A stretch of DNA of 64,000 nucleotides from Leptospira ellinghausenii (GTDB lineage: Bacteria > Spirochaetota > Leptospiria > Leptospirales > Leptospiraceae): the NCBI RefSeq assembly GCF_003114815.1, contig NZ_BFAZ01000009.1, forward strand, positions 62,001-126,000. Reading direction: 5' to 3'. How positions within the stretch are numbered: position 1 is the first letter of the stretch; each line of letters begins with the position of its first letter. Positions 10,537 through 19,927 of the stretch are shown piece after piece. The notes under the pieces were generated by a model. It did not search any database and had not been told where the DNA came from. It was given only the letters and a program-made list of their open reading frames with translations. The translations under genes and the position numbers were made by a program.

Positions 10537-11541
10537 GTGAATCAAAAGTTATTCCATTTGAGTTTGGCAACTATCCTTCCTTTTCTCATTATCTCCATTT
10601 TGTTTACCCCGCTTTTTTCCCAAGAATTCGATTCCCAATTCCAAGAAGTCGAACTTCCATCACCTAACAAAAAAGACTTCGAAGAACAAATCAAATGCCA
10701 AGAAGGAATCTGTAAACAAATCAAGTTCACAGAAGATGGGAAATACTTAGATGAAGTTTGGACGGAACTTGGGAAAGGTGGAGGGAAAGTTGTTGTAGAT
10801 TTTTTAGATTTCCCCATGTCATTCAGTGAATCACGTATGGAACCCATTGCAGAATACCTTCGTGAAATAACCAAACGAGATGGCCATGTTAGTTTTGAAC
10901 CGTTTTACATCGCCACAAGAGGGATCGGTTTTACAGACATCCCCATTGTAAAAGATTTATTCGGATTATCATATAACATATTCAAACGGATTCGATCTTT
11001 TGTCAAATTTGGAAGGATGGAATCTTATAATGCGAAAGTATTGTACCATCCATCTAACGGAAAAGTTTTACAAGTTTTCTTTTTCCATAAAAATTATGGC
11101 AACCTTTGTGAAACCGTTTATTCCACATGTGATCGCATCGAATACATAGATGATGAATTATTCGACAAACAACTTTCTTTACGTTTAAAAGAAACAAGGC
11201 AGAGGAATATTGAAATTCGATTTGGCCAAACACCTGCTGTTTTACCAACAGCAAAACTTGATATTGGGAATTTATTAGATTCAAATCGATCTGCAAGGCT
11301 TTATAAATGGCTCATCATTTCCAAAAAAACAGAAACCAAAACAGTTAAAAAAGATAGGTTTCTGACACTTGAGCTCGCAATCAAAACTATCGACTATACA
11401 CTTAGTGCTTATGAACTCGTAGAAACAATCCAAATGTATATCCCTGCTAGGTCCAAACAAGCAGAGATCATTTACGAAGATACAGAAGAAGGCAAACAAG
11501 TACGGTCCGTCGTTTTTTACCCACTACCAACTAGCGATTAG
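10537..11541 (+). CDS. secreted protein of unknown function
   Basis: This is a 334-residue protein starting at GTG with TAGGAAA upstream as a plausible ribosome-binding site. A signal peptide is clear, with a hydrophobic run to TPLFSQ. The mature protein begins acidic and glutamine-rich, has a CQEGICKQ cysteine pair near residue 50 and another pair near 195, and shows no domain I recognise. It lies 46 bases after the GT9 gene and could share its transcript, so an envelope role is plausible but unproven. The stop overlaps the convergent stop of the PQ-loop-like gene (shared bases TTAG). Confidence 0.7.
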   Translation: MNQKLFHLSLATILPFLIISILFTPLFSQEFDSQFQEVELPSPNKKDFEEQIKCQEGICKQIKFTEDGKYLDEVWTELGKGGGKVVVDFLDFPMSFSESRMEPIAEYLREITKRDGHVSFEPFYIATRGIGFTDIPIVKDLFGLSYNIFKRIRSFVKFGRMESYNAKVLYHPSNGKVLQVFFFHKNYGNLCETVYSTCDRIEYIDDELFDKQLSLRLKETRQRNIEIRFGQTPAVLPTAKLDIGNLLDSNRSARLYKWLIISKKTETKTVKKDRFLTLELAIKTIDYTLSAYELVETIQMYIPARSKQAEIIYEDTEEGKQVRSVVFYPLPTSD

Positions 11542-12164
11542 TCTCCATTTTGATTTTTAAATATTAAAATTGGATTTTTGATTTGTCGGTATTTAACAAG
11601 TAATACAAAGAAAAGGCATGCAAGCCCTGCAGAACCAGGAAATAATATAGTAGTTAAATTCCATTCCGCCAATGCAAAAATCGCAAGTGTATTCCGAAAT
11701 AGGAATACCAAATAAAAACCAATAGGTTCGGAATTTGGCAATACATACCCTTTTCGAATTGTTGGAATAAATCCAAGGGTATCAGCAAAGGATAATACAA
11801 TCACAGCCGCGAGAGGACTCGAAAAATGAAACCAAAAGGGTATACTGGATAAAGCCAAAATAAAAAAAAACCAATCTACTTTTGTAATTTTAATTTCACC
11901 ACGTTTTCGATAGGCAAACAGTGCAACTAACAATGTTGTGATCCCGGATATTGCGATAGGAATTGCTCCAATCCCACCTTTCCCAGCGATCTGTGCAAAA
12001 AACACAATGCAAGTGGTGACTCCCCAAATGATCCAAGAAAACACATGAGGTTGAATTTTCCCGTTCGCTATCCCTTTTAAGTACGGAATGTATGCTAATA
12101 TTGTGAGAACAATTGCAATTACGCTTAAGATCGAACGAATTTCAATTCCAATTGGATTTGTCAT
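11538..12164 (-). CDS. multi-pass membrane protein with PQ-loop-like repeats
   Basis: This is a 208-residue protein with about seven hydrophobic segments. Two regions look like a duplicated unit: [20 protein letters not shown] near residues 24-44 and [20 protein letters not shown] near 130-150. Spacing and composition recall SWEET/PQ-loop transporters, although the Pro-Gln pair itself is absent. A small-solute transporter or flippase is therefore possible, and this is inference only. Its start overlaps the stop of the GT4 glycosyltransferase gene by four bases, so the two are an operon on the minus strand. It converges with the secreted unknown, with overlapping stops. Confidence 0.7.
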   Translation of the reverse strand: MTNPIGIEIRSILSVIAIVLTILAYIPYLKGIANGKIQPHVFSWIIWGVTTCIVFFAQIAGKGGIGAIPIAISGITTLLVALFAYRKRGEIKITKVDWFFFILALSSIPFWFHFSSPLAAVIVLSFADTLGFIPTIRKGYVLPNSEPIGFYLVFLFRNTLAIFALAEWNLTTILFPGSAGLACLFFVLLVKYRQIKNPILIFKNQNGD

Positions 12165-13450
12165 TGCATAAAATCAAAAAACAAATCGAAGATCGTAGTC
12201 TTTTTCACTTTGCCTTTCATTGCTTCAATGACTTTTCCATACACTTCTTCCATTGCATCCACACATTTTTCCATTTCATGCCCAGAAGCAACGTGAATGG
12301 AATGTTTGGAAAACTTAGAATACAAACTTGGATTGCGAATGATCTCAAGTGCACCTTGTGCGATTCCTTTTGCATCAAAAGATTTTGCGATGAAACCATT
12401 TTCACCATGGCGAATGAGTTCCGGAAGAGCAAATGCATCAACACCAACTGCAGGAAGTCCACAAGCAATTGCCTCCAATACAACCAATCCTTGTGTTTCC
12501 ATTGTAGAAGCAGTTAAAAACACATCATACTGAGGGTATACTTCGTGTAAAACTGCATTCGGAATAAATCCTTTGAATTCAACAGAATGATCAATGCCAA
12601 GATGTTCGGCTTGTCTTTGTAAGGATGGGATGGCTGGTCCTTCTCCAATGATGGTTAATGTGGCCTTTGGAAATTGTTCATGAATGAGTTTGAATGCATT
12701 GATGACAATATCACAATTTTTTTCATACGAAATTCGCCCTACATGCAAAAACTTTGGTGCCTCACCACTCAAATACTCCTTTGGTTTTCCTTGGAATCGT
12801 TTTAGATCCATGCCATTGGAGACCACAGTGATCGGACGAGTGATCCCATATTCAATCAACTGTTCTTTGATCAAATGACTAGGGGAAATGACCACATCAC
12901 ATCGATTATAGATATCATTACAAATTTTCAGAATGATTTTTTTACGTATGTTGAAGTTATCAAACTTAACAATTTTGTCCAACTCTTCAATGTTTAACTT
13001 TTTTTTGAATTTGTTTGCTTTAAAAAATAATTTGTCTAGTTTAAAGAGACGGTAAAAGGAAACATACATCTCCTGTTCTGCCATCAGTGTGTGATAAGTT
13101 CCAATCGTAGGAACCCCAAATCGTTCCGCAGCATTCACTGCATAAAGACCGAGTAGTCCCGGTGTATGGATGTGGATTAGATCAGGTTTAAAATCTTCGA
13201 TGATCCTTTTGATTTTTCCAGGGGAGGGTAAAACCACCTTAATATCAGGGTAACTTGGTAAATAACCCGATCGAAATCGAATCACCTGGATATTGTCAGT
13301 CATTCGATCAAAGTCCCCGTCCCCATACTTGGGGGCACAAATGCAAAATTGGTGGCCTCGTAGAGCCAAAAGCTCTGAAAAATTCTTAATGGAAACAGCA
13401 ACCCCATCGGTTTTTGGCAAAAAAGTATCGGAAAAATATAAAACTCGCAA
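12161..13450 (-). CDS. glycosyltransferase family 4 protein
   Basis: This is a 429-residue retaining GT-B enzyme. The N-terminal domain begins [20 protein letters not shown], the glycine-rich acceptor loop typical of diacylglycerol glucosyltransferases and PimB-like mannosyltransferases, and contains [10 protein letters not shown]. The C-terminal domain has [18 protein letters not shown] and the EX7E element in [17 protein letters not shown]. It would transfer a sugar from a nucleotide donor to a lipid or glycan at the cytoplasmic membrane face. It is divergent from the O-antigen ligase-like gene, with 49 bases between starts, and a PQ-loop-like gene overlaps its 3' end. Confidence 0.9.
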   Translation of the reverse strand: MRVLYFSDTFLPKTDGVAVSIKNFSELLALRGHQFCICAPKYGDGDFDRMTDNIQVIRFRSGYLPSYPDIKVVLPSPGKIKRIIEDFKPDLIHIHTPGLLGLYAVNAAERFGVPTIGTYHTLMAEQEMYVSFYRLFKLDKLFFKANKFKKKLNIEELDKIVKFDNFNIRKKIILKICNDIYNRCDVVISPSHLIKEQLIEYGITRPITVVSNGMDLKRFQGKPKEYLSGEAPKFLHVGRISYEKNCDIVINAFKLIHEQFPKATLTIIGEGPAIPSLQRQAEHLGIDHSVEFKGFIPNAVLHEVYPQYDVFLTASTMETQGLVVLEAIACGLPAVGVDAFALPELIRHGENGFIAKSFDAKGIAQGALEIIRNPSLYSKFSKHSIHVASGHEMEKCVDAMEEVYGKVIEAMKGKVKKTTIFDLFFDFMQ

Positions 13451-13499
13451 CTGTTACCTCTTTACAAATGAGAGAAAAAGATTACTCTCATCCAAAGTT

Positions 13500-14837
13500 A
13501 TGATTTACCGACTCTATCGTTCGTTTCTTGCCTTGTCCATCATTTCCTGTGCCCTTTCTGTTTCTCTTAGCCAACTTTTCTTATTGTTATCTTTTGTTTT
13601 TTTCCTTTTCCTCGACGGAAAACCCAAACTCTCAAGCCAAATTGTCAAAATTCTTTTTATTTTTTACCTCTGGCAAATTGTAACTGTTTTGTATCATTTC
13701 GCTGGTGAAGGTTTTGATGTTACATCCATCAAACATGCATTCCGCGATGAAATGAAAGATATCTTTTTAGTAACTGCTTTTGTATCCGTGCAAGGAATCA
13801 AAAAAGAAGATAGGACTTATTTGTATAAATCGTTCTTTATATTTTCAATACTAATTGTTATCTCTGGATTTATTTCTATCTTTTCGATGACTCGTTTGTC
13901 TAGGCTTATCTCTGATTTGTACAAAACATCTAGTTCTTGGCCGTACCAACACCATTACGGTAACATTGGAAAACTAAATATTTATCTTCCTATTGGACTC
14001 ATGAATACCCATTTGACTTTTGGTGGACTGCTCGCATTTATTTTCCCAGGTTTTGTCTTTCGTTTATACGATTCTTGGTATAATAAATCATCAAAAACCA
14101 AAATCACAATCGATGCGGTATTACTTCTTCTTGTCTCCATTGTATTTTTATTTAATAATGCAAGATCTTCTTTATTCGGAACACTCGTAAGTGTTCTGTT
14201 TGGAATTTATATTCTCATTTTTATCGACAAAGACATTTCCAAAAAAGTGATCAAACGAACCAGTTTCGCCATTTTTGCTTTTTTGATTCTCCTTTTTATC
14301 GGATACCTAAGTACAAATGCTGTCAAACGAGTCGTCGATCCGTTGTTTGGCGGAGAAAAACATACGGATTCAGGTAGAACATTTATTTGGGACTCAACGT
14401 TTCCACTGATTGAGGCAAATCCTATTTTTGGGATTGGTTCAGGAAATTACCAAAAGGAAATCGAAGTTTCTAGAAAAACGAAAGAAAAAGAAAACCGAGA
14501 ACTCGCTTTTTTTTATGAAGTGACACAAAGAGGTCATGCACATAACGATTACTTTCATTTAACAGCCATATTTGGATTCCCGCAAACCGTATTTTATTTG
14601 TTTTTGTTTGGTAGCATTTTATACATTCATTTAAACCAAAACATACCAAAACAAATTCGATTTATGACCTATGGACTTGTTGGATTTTTCTTTTCTGGTT
14701 TATTACAATGTTACTTCCAAGACGATGAAGTTCTGATTGTATTTTATTTTTTACTAGGATATCTAAACTTATACACAGAAGAAAATTTGAATATATTACA
14801 ATCTAAAGAAAATGAAGAAAGTAGGACCGATACATGA
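13500..14837 (+). CDS. O-antigen ligase/polymerase family membrane protein
   Basis: This is a 445-residue polytopic protein with about ten membrane segments. The late loop RGHAHNDYFHLTAIFGFPQ carries the H-x-H-N-D-Y signature of Wzy_C/WaaL proteins, and NNARSSLFGTLVSVLFG is the usual helix before it. Such proteins join O-polysaccharide to lipid A core or polymerise it in the periplasm. The start at ATG 13500 begins just before the first hydrophobic helix. A longer frame would run into the divergent GT4 gene. Its stop overlaps the GH5-like gene by four bases. The acceptor and donor cannot be predicted. Confidence 0.87.
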   Translation: MIYRLYRSFLALSIISCALSVSLSQLFLLLSFVFFLFLDGKPKLSSQIVKILFIFYLWQIVTVLYHFAGEGFDVTSIKHAFRDEMKDIFLVTAFVSVQGIKKEDRTYLYKSFFIFSILIVISGFISIFSMTRLSRLISDLYKTSSSWPYQHHYGNIGKLNIYLPIGLMNTHLTFGGLLAFIFPGFVFRLYDSWYNKSSKTKITIDAVLLLLVSIVFLFNNARSSLFGTLVSVLFGIYILIFIDKDISKKVIKRTSFAIFAFLILLFIGYLSTNAVKRVVDPLFGGEKHTDSGRTFIWDSTFPLIEANPIFGIGSGNYQKEIEVSRKTKEKENRELAFFYEVTQRGHAHNDYFHLTAIFGFPQTVFYLFLFGSILYIHLNQNIPKQIRFMTYGLVGFFFSGLLQCYFQDDEVLIVFYFLLGYLNLYTEENLNILQSKENEESRTDT

Positions 14838-16810
14838 CATTAAAAAAATTATCTCCCCAAGGTGAATGGTTTGTTGATGAGTTTGGAAGAAAAGTAATCC
14901 TTCGCGGTGTAAACTTAGGTGGCGATACGAAAGTTCCGTACCCAAATGGCGGAACCCAATTTCCAACCGATTTTTCAGATCACAAGGAAGTGAGTTTTAT
15001 AGGACGGCCTTTTCCTTTAGAAGAAGCCGATACCCATTTTACTAGATTAAAACTTTGGGGATTTAATGCCTTACGATTGTTAACCACATGGGAAGCAGTG
15101 GAACACAAAGGCCCAAACCAATATGATGAGGCTTATTTAGATTATTTTACAGAAATCGTTCGGTTGGCAGGTGAATACGGATTTTACGTTTTTATCGATT
15201 TTCACCAAGATGTTTGGTCAAGAATGACTGGCGGAGATGGTGCTCCTGGTTGGATTTTTGAAAAGTTAGGAATCGATTACAAAAAACTATCGGAAGCGGA
15301 TGCTGCAATTGTAATGCAACGCGCGTATGATTATTCCATTCCAGGCATTCGGCAAGAAGATAATTATCCAACGATGTGTTGGTCACAAAACTATCGTTAT
15401 GCTGGAAATGGAATTTTGTGGACTTTATTTTTTGGAGGAAAGGACTTTGCTCCCAATTTCCTCATCGATGGGAAAAATGTCCAAGATTACTTGCAAGACC
15501 ACTACCTTGGTTGTATGATTCAAATTGCAGAAAGAGTCAAACAATTTGATTTTGTTTTGGGTTTTGATTCTTTAAATGAACCTGGCAAGGGATTTATCGG
15601 TCGTGCCATGAATGATCGTGGACTTATCAATAAAGAAGAAGACCCATCCAAACCTGGACTTGCTTGGTCCCCTATTGATGCATTATTCTCTTCCCATGGC
15701 CATTCCATTGACTTACCTTACCTTACTCTTAAAGTTTGGAAAGGTGGTTTTGTTCCTACAAAAACAGTTACGGTTAACCAAAACCAAATTTCGATTTGGT
15801 TACCTGAATCACCAGGGGATCCTTTCCAATTAGAAGGTGCTTATACCATCACTAAAGATGGAACTCCTTTCATCGAAAAAAATGATTTTTTCCAAAAGGT
15901 GAATGGTAAAGAAATAGATTTTGATAGAGACTATTTGATTCCATTTATGCGATCTGTTGGGAAAACGATCCAAGCCATTAGAAGTGATTGGATGGTCTTC
16001 ATTGAACGAGAAGCATCAGACGCATTCACTCATCCACACTTAAATGGAGAAGTTCCCAAACTATCAGTGAACGCTGCGCATTGGTATGATATCCTTACAC
16101 TTTTATTCAAAACGTTTTTGTATCCGATTGCAATTGATACACTTACCAAACGACCAGTATTCGGGAAGTCAGGGATTGAGGCCATGTATATACGCCAACT
16201 AACAAGAATTAAAAATACAGCTGATTCAGTTCCAGGTAAAATTCCAAGTCTTGTAGGAGAATTTGGAATCCCATTTGATTTGCAAGGTGGGAAAGCATAC
16301 AAGGAATGGAAAAAAGGGAATCATTCTCCTAAAATCTGGAAACGCCATGTCATGGCATTGGATGCAATGTACAATGCCATGGACAAACTTTTTTTATCTA
16401 ACACACTTTGGAACTATACCGCTTCCAATCAAAATGATTTAATGGTTGGTGATGGTTGGAACCAAGAAGATCTAAGCATCTTCTCCCTTGACCAGATCAT
16501 CCCAGGCTCAGACCCAGATGTTTATGGTGGCGGAGGAAGGGCCATTGAAGGATTTTGTCGACCTTATGCTGCCAGAATCCAGGGGACTCCAACCAAGATG
16601 GAATACAATTTAGATGCAAGAGAATTCATTTTGGAATGGGATTCAGATGTTTCCATAAAAAATCCAACTTTGATCAAATTACCAAGATTCGTTTACCCAA
16701 ATGGCGTACAAATTGTACTTTCTAATGCAGAAAAAATTTCCGAAACTAATGGAGAATTAACAGTCAAAGGAAATGGAGGGAAATCCTCGGTTACTGTTAA
16801 GCCATTATGA
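14834..16810 (+). CDS. glycoside hydrolase family 5 protein, glycolipid-hydrolase-like
   Basis: This is a 658-residue TIM-barrel hydrolase related to endoglycosylceramidases and sterylglucosidases. It has RGVNLGGDTKVPYPNG at the start and FNALRLLTTWEAVE as the second strand. Glu249 in SLNEPGKG is the probable acid/base and Glu476 in LVGEFGIPFD the probable nucleophile. Roughly 100 residues more than in simple GH5 enzymes separate the two glutamates, and this insert (about 255-385) is beta-rich, as in larger glycolipid-specific members. A C-terminal beta domain follows residue 575. There is no signal peptide, so the enzyme appears cytoplasmic, which fits glycolipid turnover rather than polymer digestion. 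It overlaps both neighbours by four bases. The true substrate is unknown. Confidence 0.85.
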   Translation: MTLKKLSPQGEWFVDEFGRKVILRGVNLGGDTKVPYPNGGTQFPTDFSDHKEVSFIGRPFPLEEADTHFTRLKLWGFNALRLLTTWEAVEHKGPNQYDEAYLDYFTEIVRLAGEYGFYVFIDFHQDVWSRMTGGDGAPGWIFEKLGIDYKKLSEADAAIVMQRAYDYSIPGIRQEDNYPTMCWSQNYRYAGNGILWTLFFGGKDFAPNFLIDGKNVQDYLQDHYLGCMIQIAERVKQFDFVLGFDSLNEPGKGFIGRAMNDRGLINKEEDPSKPGLAWSPIDALFSSHGHSIDLPYLTLKVWKGGFVPTKTVTVNQNQISIWLPESPGDPFQLEGAYTITKDGTPFIEKNDFFQKVNGKEIDFDRDYLIPFMRSVGKTIQAIRSDWMVFIEREASDAFTHPHLNGEVPKLSVNAAHWYDILTLLFKTFLYPIAIDTLTKRPVFGKSGIEAMYIRQLTRIKNTADSVPGKIPSLVGEFGIPFDLQGGKAYKEWKKGNHSPKIWKRHVMALDAMYNAMDKLFLSNTLWNYTASNQNDLMVGDGWNQEDLSIFSLDQIIPGSDPDVYGGGGRAIEGFCRPYAARIQGTPTKMEYNLDAREFILEWDSDVSIKNPTLIKLPRFVYPNGVQIVLSNAEKISETNGELTVKGNGGKSSVTVKPL

Positions 16811-18663
16811 TTGATTTAAACACCATCCTTCAAAAATACCCTTGGGAAGATTCGTGGAAATCAAAAGGGAAACCAATTGATAACCTCTGGGAATTTGGTT
16901 TATCCGTCACGCGCGAAGAAATTTGGCCATATCTCATTGATACGTCCTCCTTTAACAAACGGATCGGTCTCCCAAAATTCCAATATCTAGAAAAGGATGG
17001 TAAACTCATAGGGAAAACAAAACAAGCTGGTTTTCAACTTGAATGGGAAGAGGTACCTTGGGAATGGGAATACTTAAAAGAACTAGGAAATGCTAGAATT
17101 TATTCACGAGGATTTGCCCATTACATCCGAACCAAAATCATAGTCGAACCGTTAGGTGAATCGCGCTCCAAAGTTTACGTTTATTTAGGTGCCATACCCA
17201 GAAATTTTTTCACTCGAAAGATTTTGAACATAGCGCTCCCAAGACTTAAGGATTCCTTCCAAAATGGTTTCCATCAAATTGAAAGTGAAATCAAACGTGG
17301 AAAACCGAAATTCAATCTGAATTCACCAAAGGAAACAACATTCATTCCTGATGCCCAATGGATTCACCCAGAAAAATTAGATAAACAAATTCCAGTTTTA
17401 ATCCAAAAAGGAATCTCTAAAGATACAATCACCAAGGTATTTGAATGGATTAAATTATCATCTGATAATGATCTTGATCGAATTCGGATCAAACATGTAA
17501 GCCGAATCCTTGACCTCGATCCAGATGAAGTCCTTTATTTATTTTTGCAAGGTTGCCGACTTAGTATTTTTACCTTAAGTTGGGATATTGTTTGTCCCCA
17601 CTGCAGAGGTGTTAGAACCTCACTCACTAAATTGGGCGATATGCCAGAAAAAGACCAATGTGATGTTTGTGAAATTGATTTTGACACGACGGGAGTCAAC
17701 TCAATAGAAGTTACCTTTCATATCCATCCAAGTGTACGTATTGTAGAAAAACAAATTTATTGTGCAGCAGAACCTGCAACCAAACAACATATTTTACTGA
17801 CGAAAAGAATTGGAGCAAAGAAATCATTTTCATCCAATTTACTCATTGGATCCGGTGTATATCGATTAAGAAAAAAAGGTGAAAAAAAATACAGACTAGT
17901 CGATTCCAAACAGTCATACCACCAAACAGATATTCTGTGGCTACCAGAAACAAACGAAGAGGAAATCAAAGTAAGCCCGAAACCAAACTTAGTGTTTGAG
18001 AATGAATCCGAACATGATGTTACCATTGTCTTAGAAGAAAGAAGTGAAGACCAATTTAGCTTACGACCTACCGAAATATTTGATTACCAAGAATTTCGCG
18101 ATTTATTTTCAGAGGAAGCAATCGCCACCAATCTACAGTTAGACATCGGTATCAAAACCATTTTGTTTACCGATATCGTTGGTTCTACTAAGTTTTATGA
18201 AACCGAAGGTGATCATGGTGCATTTTTGCAGGTTCGAGAACATTTTATCAAAACAAACCAAATCATTCAAAATTTCAGAGGTGTAGTTGTAAAAACGATT
18301 GGTGATGCAGTGATGGCAAGTTTTTCATCACCTCTCCAAGCGTTAAAAGCTGCGAAGGAAATGCAAGAATGGTTCCATCCAGAAAACAAACATACTCCTG
18401 TTCGCATTCGGATTTCCATTCATACTGGAAATTGTTTGGCTGTAAATTTAAATAGCAATATTGATTACTTCGGCAATACTGTAAATTACACCGCAAAACT
18501 GCAGTCAGTTGCGAATTCAGGCGAAATATCCTTCAGCGAAACCATTTTTAGGGACAAAGATATTCGGGACTACTTACGCCAAGGAGAAATCAAACTGAAG
18601 AAAGTGGAATTCCCACTTCCTTGGGCCAATCGTACAGACTTTGTCTATGTCTGGAAAGTGTGA
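16807..18663 (+). CDS. class III adenylate cyclase with SRPBCC-like and DUF5939-type domains
   Basis: This is a 618-residue protein. Residues 25-160 look like an SRPBCC/START lipid-binding fold. Residues 180-430 match the DUF5939-type region common in Leptospira cyclases, with a zinc-ribbon-like CPHC and CDVC pair near 263 and 287. The catalytic domain has FTDIVGSTK with metal Asp456, KTIGDAVMASF with Asp500, and VNYTAKLQ with Asn560. The residue four after Asn560, normally the transition-state Arg, is Lys564, so activity may be altered. The adenine-selecting Lys and Asp positions look conserved, favouring ATP. It overlaps the GH5 stop and is the last gene of that operon. No membrane segment is seen. 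Confidence 0.88.
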   Translation: MIDLNTILQKYPWEDSWKSKGKPIDNLWEFGLSVTREEIWPYLIDTSSFNKRIGLPKFQYLEKDGKLIGKTKQAGFQLEWEEVPWEWEYLKELGNARIYSRGFAHYIRTKIIVEPLGESRSKVYVYLGAIPRNFFTRKILNIALPRLKDSFQNGFHQIESEIKRGKPKFNLNSPKETTFIPDAQWIHPEKLDKQIPVLIQKGISKDTITKVFEWIKLSSDNDLDRIRIKHVSRILDLDPDEVLYLFLQGCRLSIFTLSWDIVCPHCRGVRTSLTKLGDMPEKDQCDVCEIDFDTTGVNSIEVTFHIHPSVRIVEKQIYCAAEPATKQHILLTKRIGAKKSFSSNLLIGSGVYRLRKKGEKKYRLVDSKQSYHQTDILWLPETNEEEIKVSPKPNLVFENESEHDVTIVLEERSEDQFSLRPTEIFDYQEFRDLFSEEAIATNLQLDIGIKTILFTDIVGSTKFYETEGDHGAFLQVREHFIKTNQIIQNFRGVVVKTIGDAVMASFSSPLQALKAAKEMQEWFHPENKHTPVRIRISIHTGNCLAVNLNSNIDYFGNTVNYTAKLQSVANSGEISFSETIFRDKDIRDYLRQGEIKLKKVEFPLPWANRTDFVYVWKV

Positions 18664-18666
18664 TGA

Positions 18667-19311
18667 TTAACGTTTCTCTGGAATTGGTGGTACTTTGGTG
18701 GATATAAATCCGTTGAAAATTTGATTTTTAATTGGTTTTTCCTCTATAAATAAAATAGATTTATATTTGTTGTTATTAGAAATTTCAAACTCTACAAGCT
18801 TTCGATTTCCGAATTCTATTTTTCTTAATACTTCTTTATCAACTGGATCAGATGTTATTGCACAATATAAATATAATATTGGAATTTTAAAGCTTTCACA
18901 TTCTTTATTTATACACTTTTGTTCATAATACCAATTATTTTGTACTGGAAATATTTTACCTTGACCAATTAAACTGCGTTGGCTGGGCTCTTTATCAGGC
19001 CCTCCTTGAAAAATTCTAAAATCTCCTTTAGAATCAATAATATAAAATAACGTTTGTTGATCTTCCCCAACCCATGTTTTATTAAAAAATATCTCCCCTA
19101 GTTTGGATCCTCTAATTTCGTTTAGTGTTTTGTAACAACTTAATTCTTCAATTTTAGTTAAACATGTGTTATTTATTTCAGGATGTAAATAACATCCATT
19201 TTCCATTTCATAAAAAAAAGGTTCATCTTTCTCTACAGTATTGGTTTTATTATCTTTGCAATAACTGAAAAAAAATATAATTAAACATAATCCAATATTA
19301 TACATTTTCAT
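18667..19311 (-). CDS. small lipoprotein downstream of the giant TIGR04388-type gene
   Basis: This is a 214-residue protein I do not recognise. The N-terminus (MKMYNIGLCLIIFFFSYC) is a lipoprotein signal with SYC as the lipobox. The mature part contains several cysteines (near residues 42, 49, 60 and 64, plus a KCINKECESF pair) and looks like a compact secreted domain. Its start overlaps the end of the 1962-residue gene by 14 bases, so it is translated with it. A lipoprotein directly after a large secreted protein with a possible peptidase C-terminus could be its immunity protein or anchor. That is a hypothesis from position only. It converges on the cyclase gene with a three-base gap. Confidence 0.75.
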   Translation of the reverse strand: MKMYNIGLCLIIFFFSYCKDNKTNTVEKDEPFFYEMENGCYLHPEINNTCLTKIEELSCYKTLNEIRGSKLGEIFFNKTWVGEDQQTLFYIIDSKGDFRIFQGGPDKEPSQRSLIGQGKIFPVQNNWYYEQKCINKECESFKIPILYLYCAITSDPVDKEVLRKIEFGNRKLVEFEISNNNKYKSILFIEEKPIKNQIFNGFISTKVPPIPEKR

Positions 19312-19927
19312 TTTTGACAGTTCCTTGCGGTTTTAAATTATAAAATTCAGAACGGATTAAATAATCAGAATGAATGTCTGGAATTTTCAATTTTGAAATT
19401 TTCTCACTAATTTGGGTATCAGACATTTTTTGAGATTTATATTTTGATGTTAAATTTGTTATTATTTGCTTATTCGTCTCTGCTCTGATCCATCGATTTT
19501 GAACTCCCTTTCCTCCAGCTGATTCCGAGATCAGGTATTCCATCACTCCTAATGTTGGATTGAATTGTTTTCCGATGACAATATAAATATGATCTGATTT
19601 CATAGCATCTCGTTTTGTTCCCTCAATCGTTTCCATTTTCCTTGTGATTCCAATGGTACCAACTTTTAGATCAGGGATGATACCTTTTGCCTTATGAGCT
19701 TTCAATTCAGTTTCCGTTGTGAGTCTTTCTGAAACTAATTTCGTAAAACTACCAGCTTGTCGGAAGTATTCCACTCCATTTTTGTGAACATAACCAGAAT
19801 TAAATTCAGTAGCCATCCGTTCCATTTCTTCAGGAGTTAAGTATACATCTGAATTTAAATTGGCAAAATTTCCTTTCTCCGTTAATCCCGCACCAAATAA
19901 CACAGCACCTATGTATCGGATACAATC
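19298..19927 (-). other. candidate papain-fold (NlpC/P60-like) domain of the giant protein
   Basis: These bases encode residues 1754-1962. A Cys at the start of a hydrophobic helix (DCIRYIGAVL), a strand preceded by a Lys-Val-Gly turn, a His starting a beta strand (DHIYIVIG) and a following acidic strand (YLISES) appear in the order seen in NlpC/P60 and CHAP peptidases. The call is motif reading only; a profile comparison is needed. Confidence 0.4.

Noticed and set aside
13293..13499. N-terminal extension of the O-antigen ligase-like gene
   Set aside because: It is antisense to the start of the GT4 gene and has no hydrophobic or conserved content.
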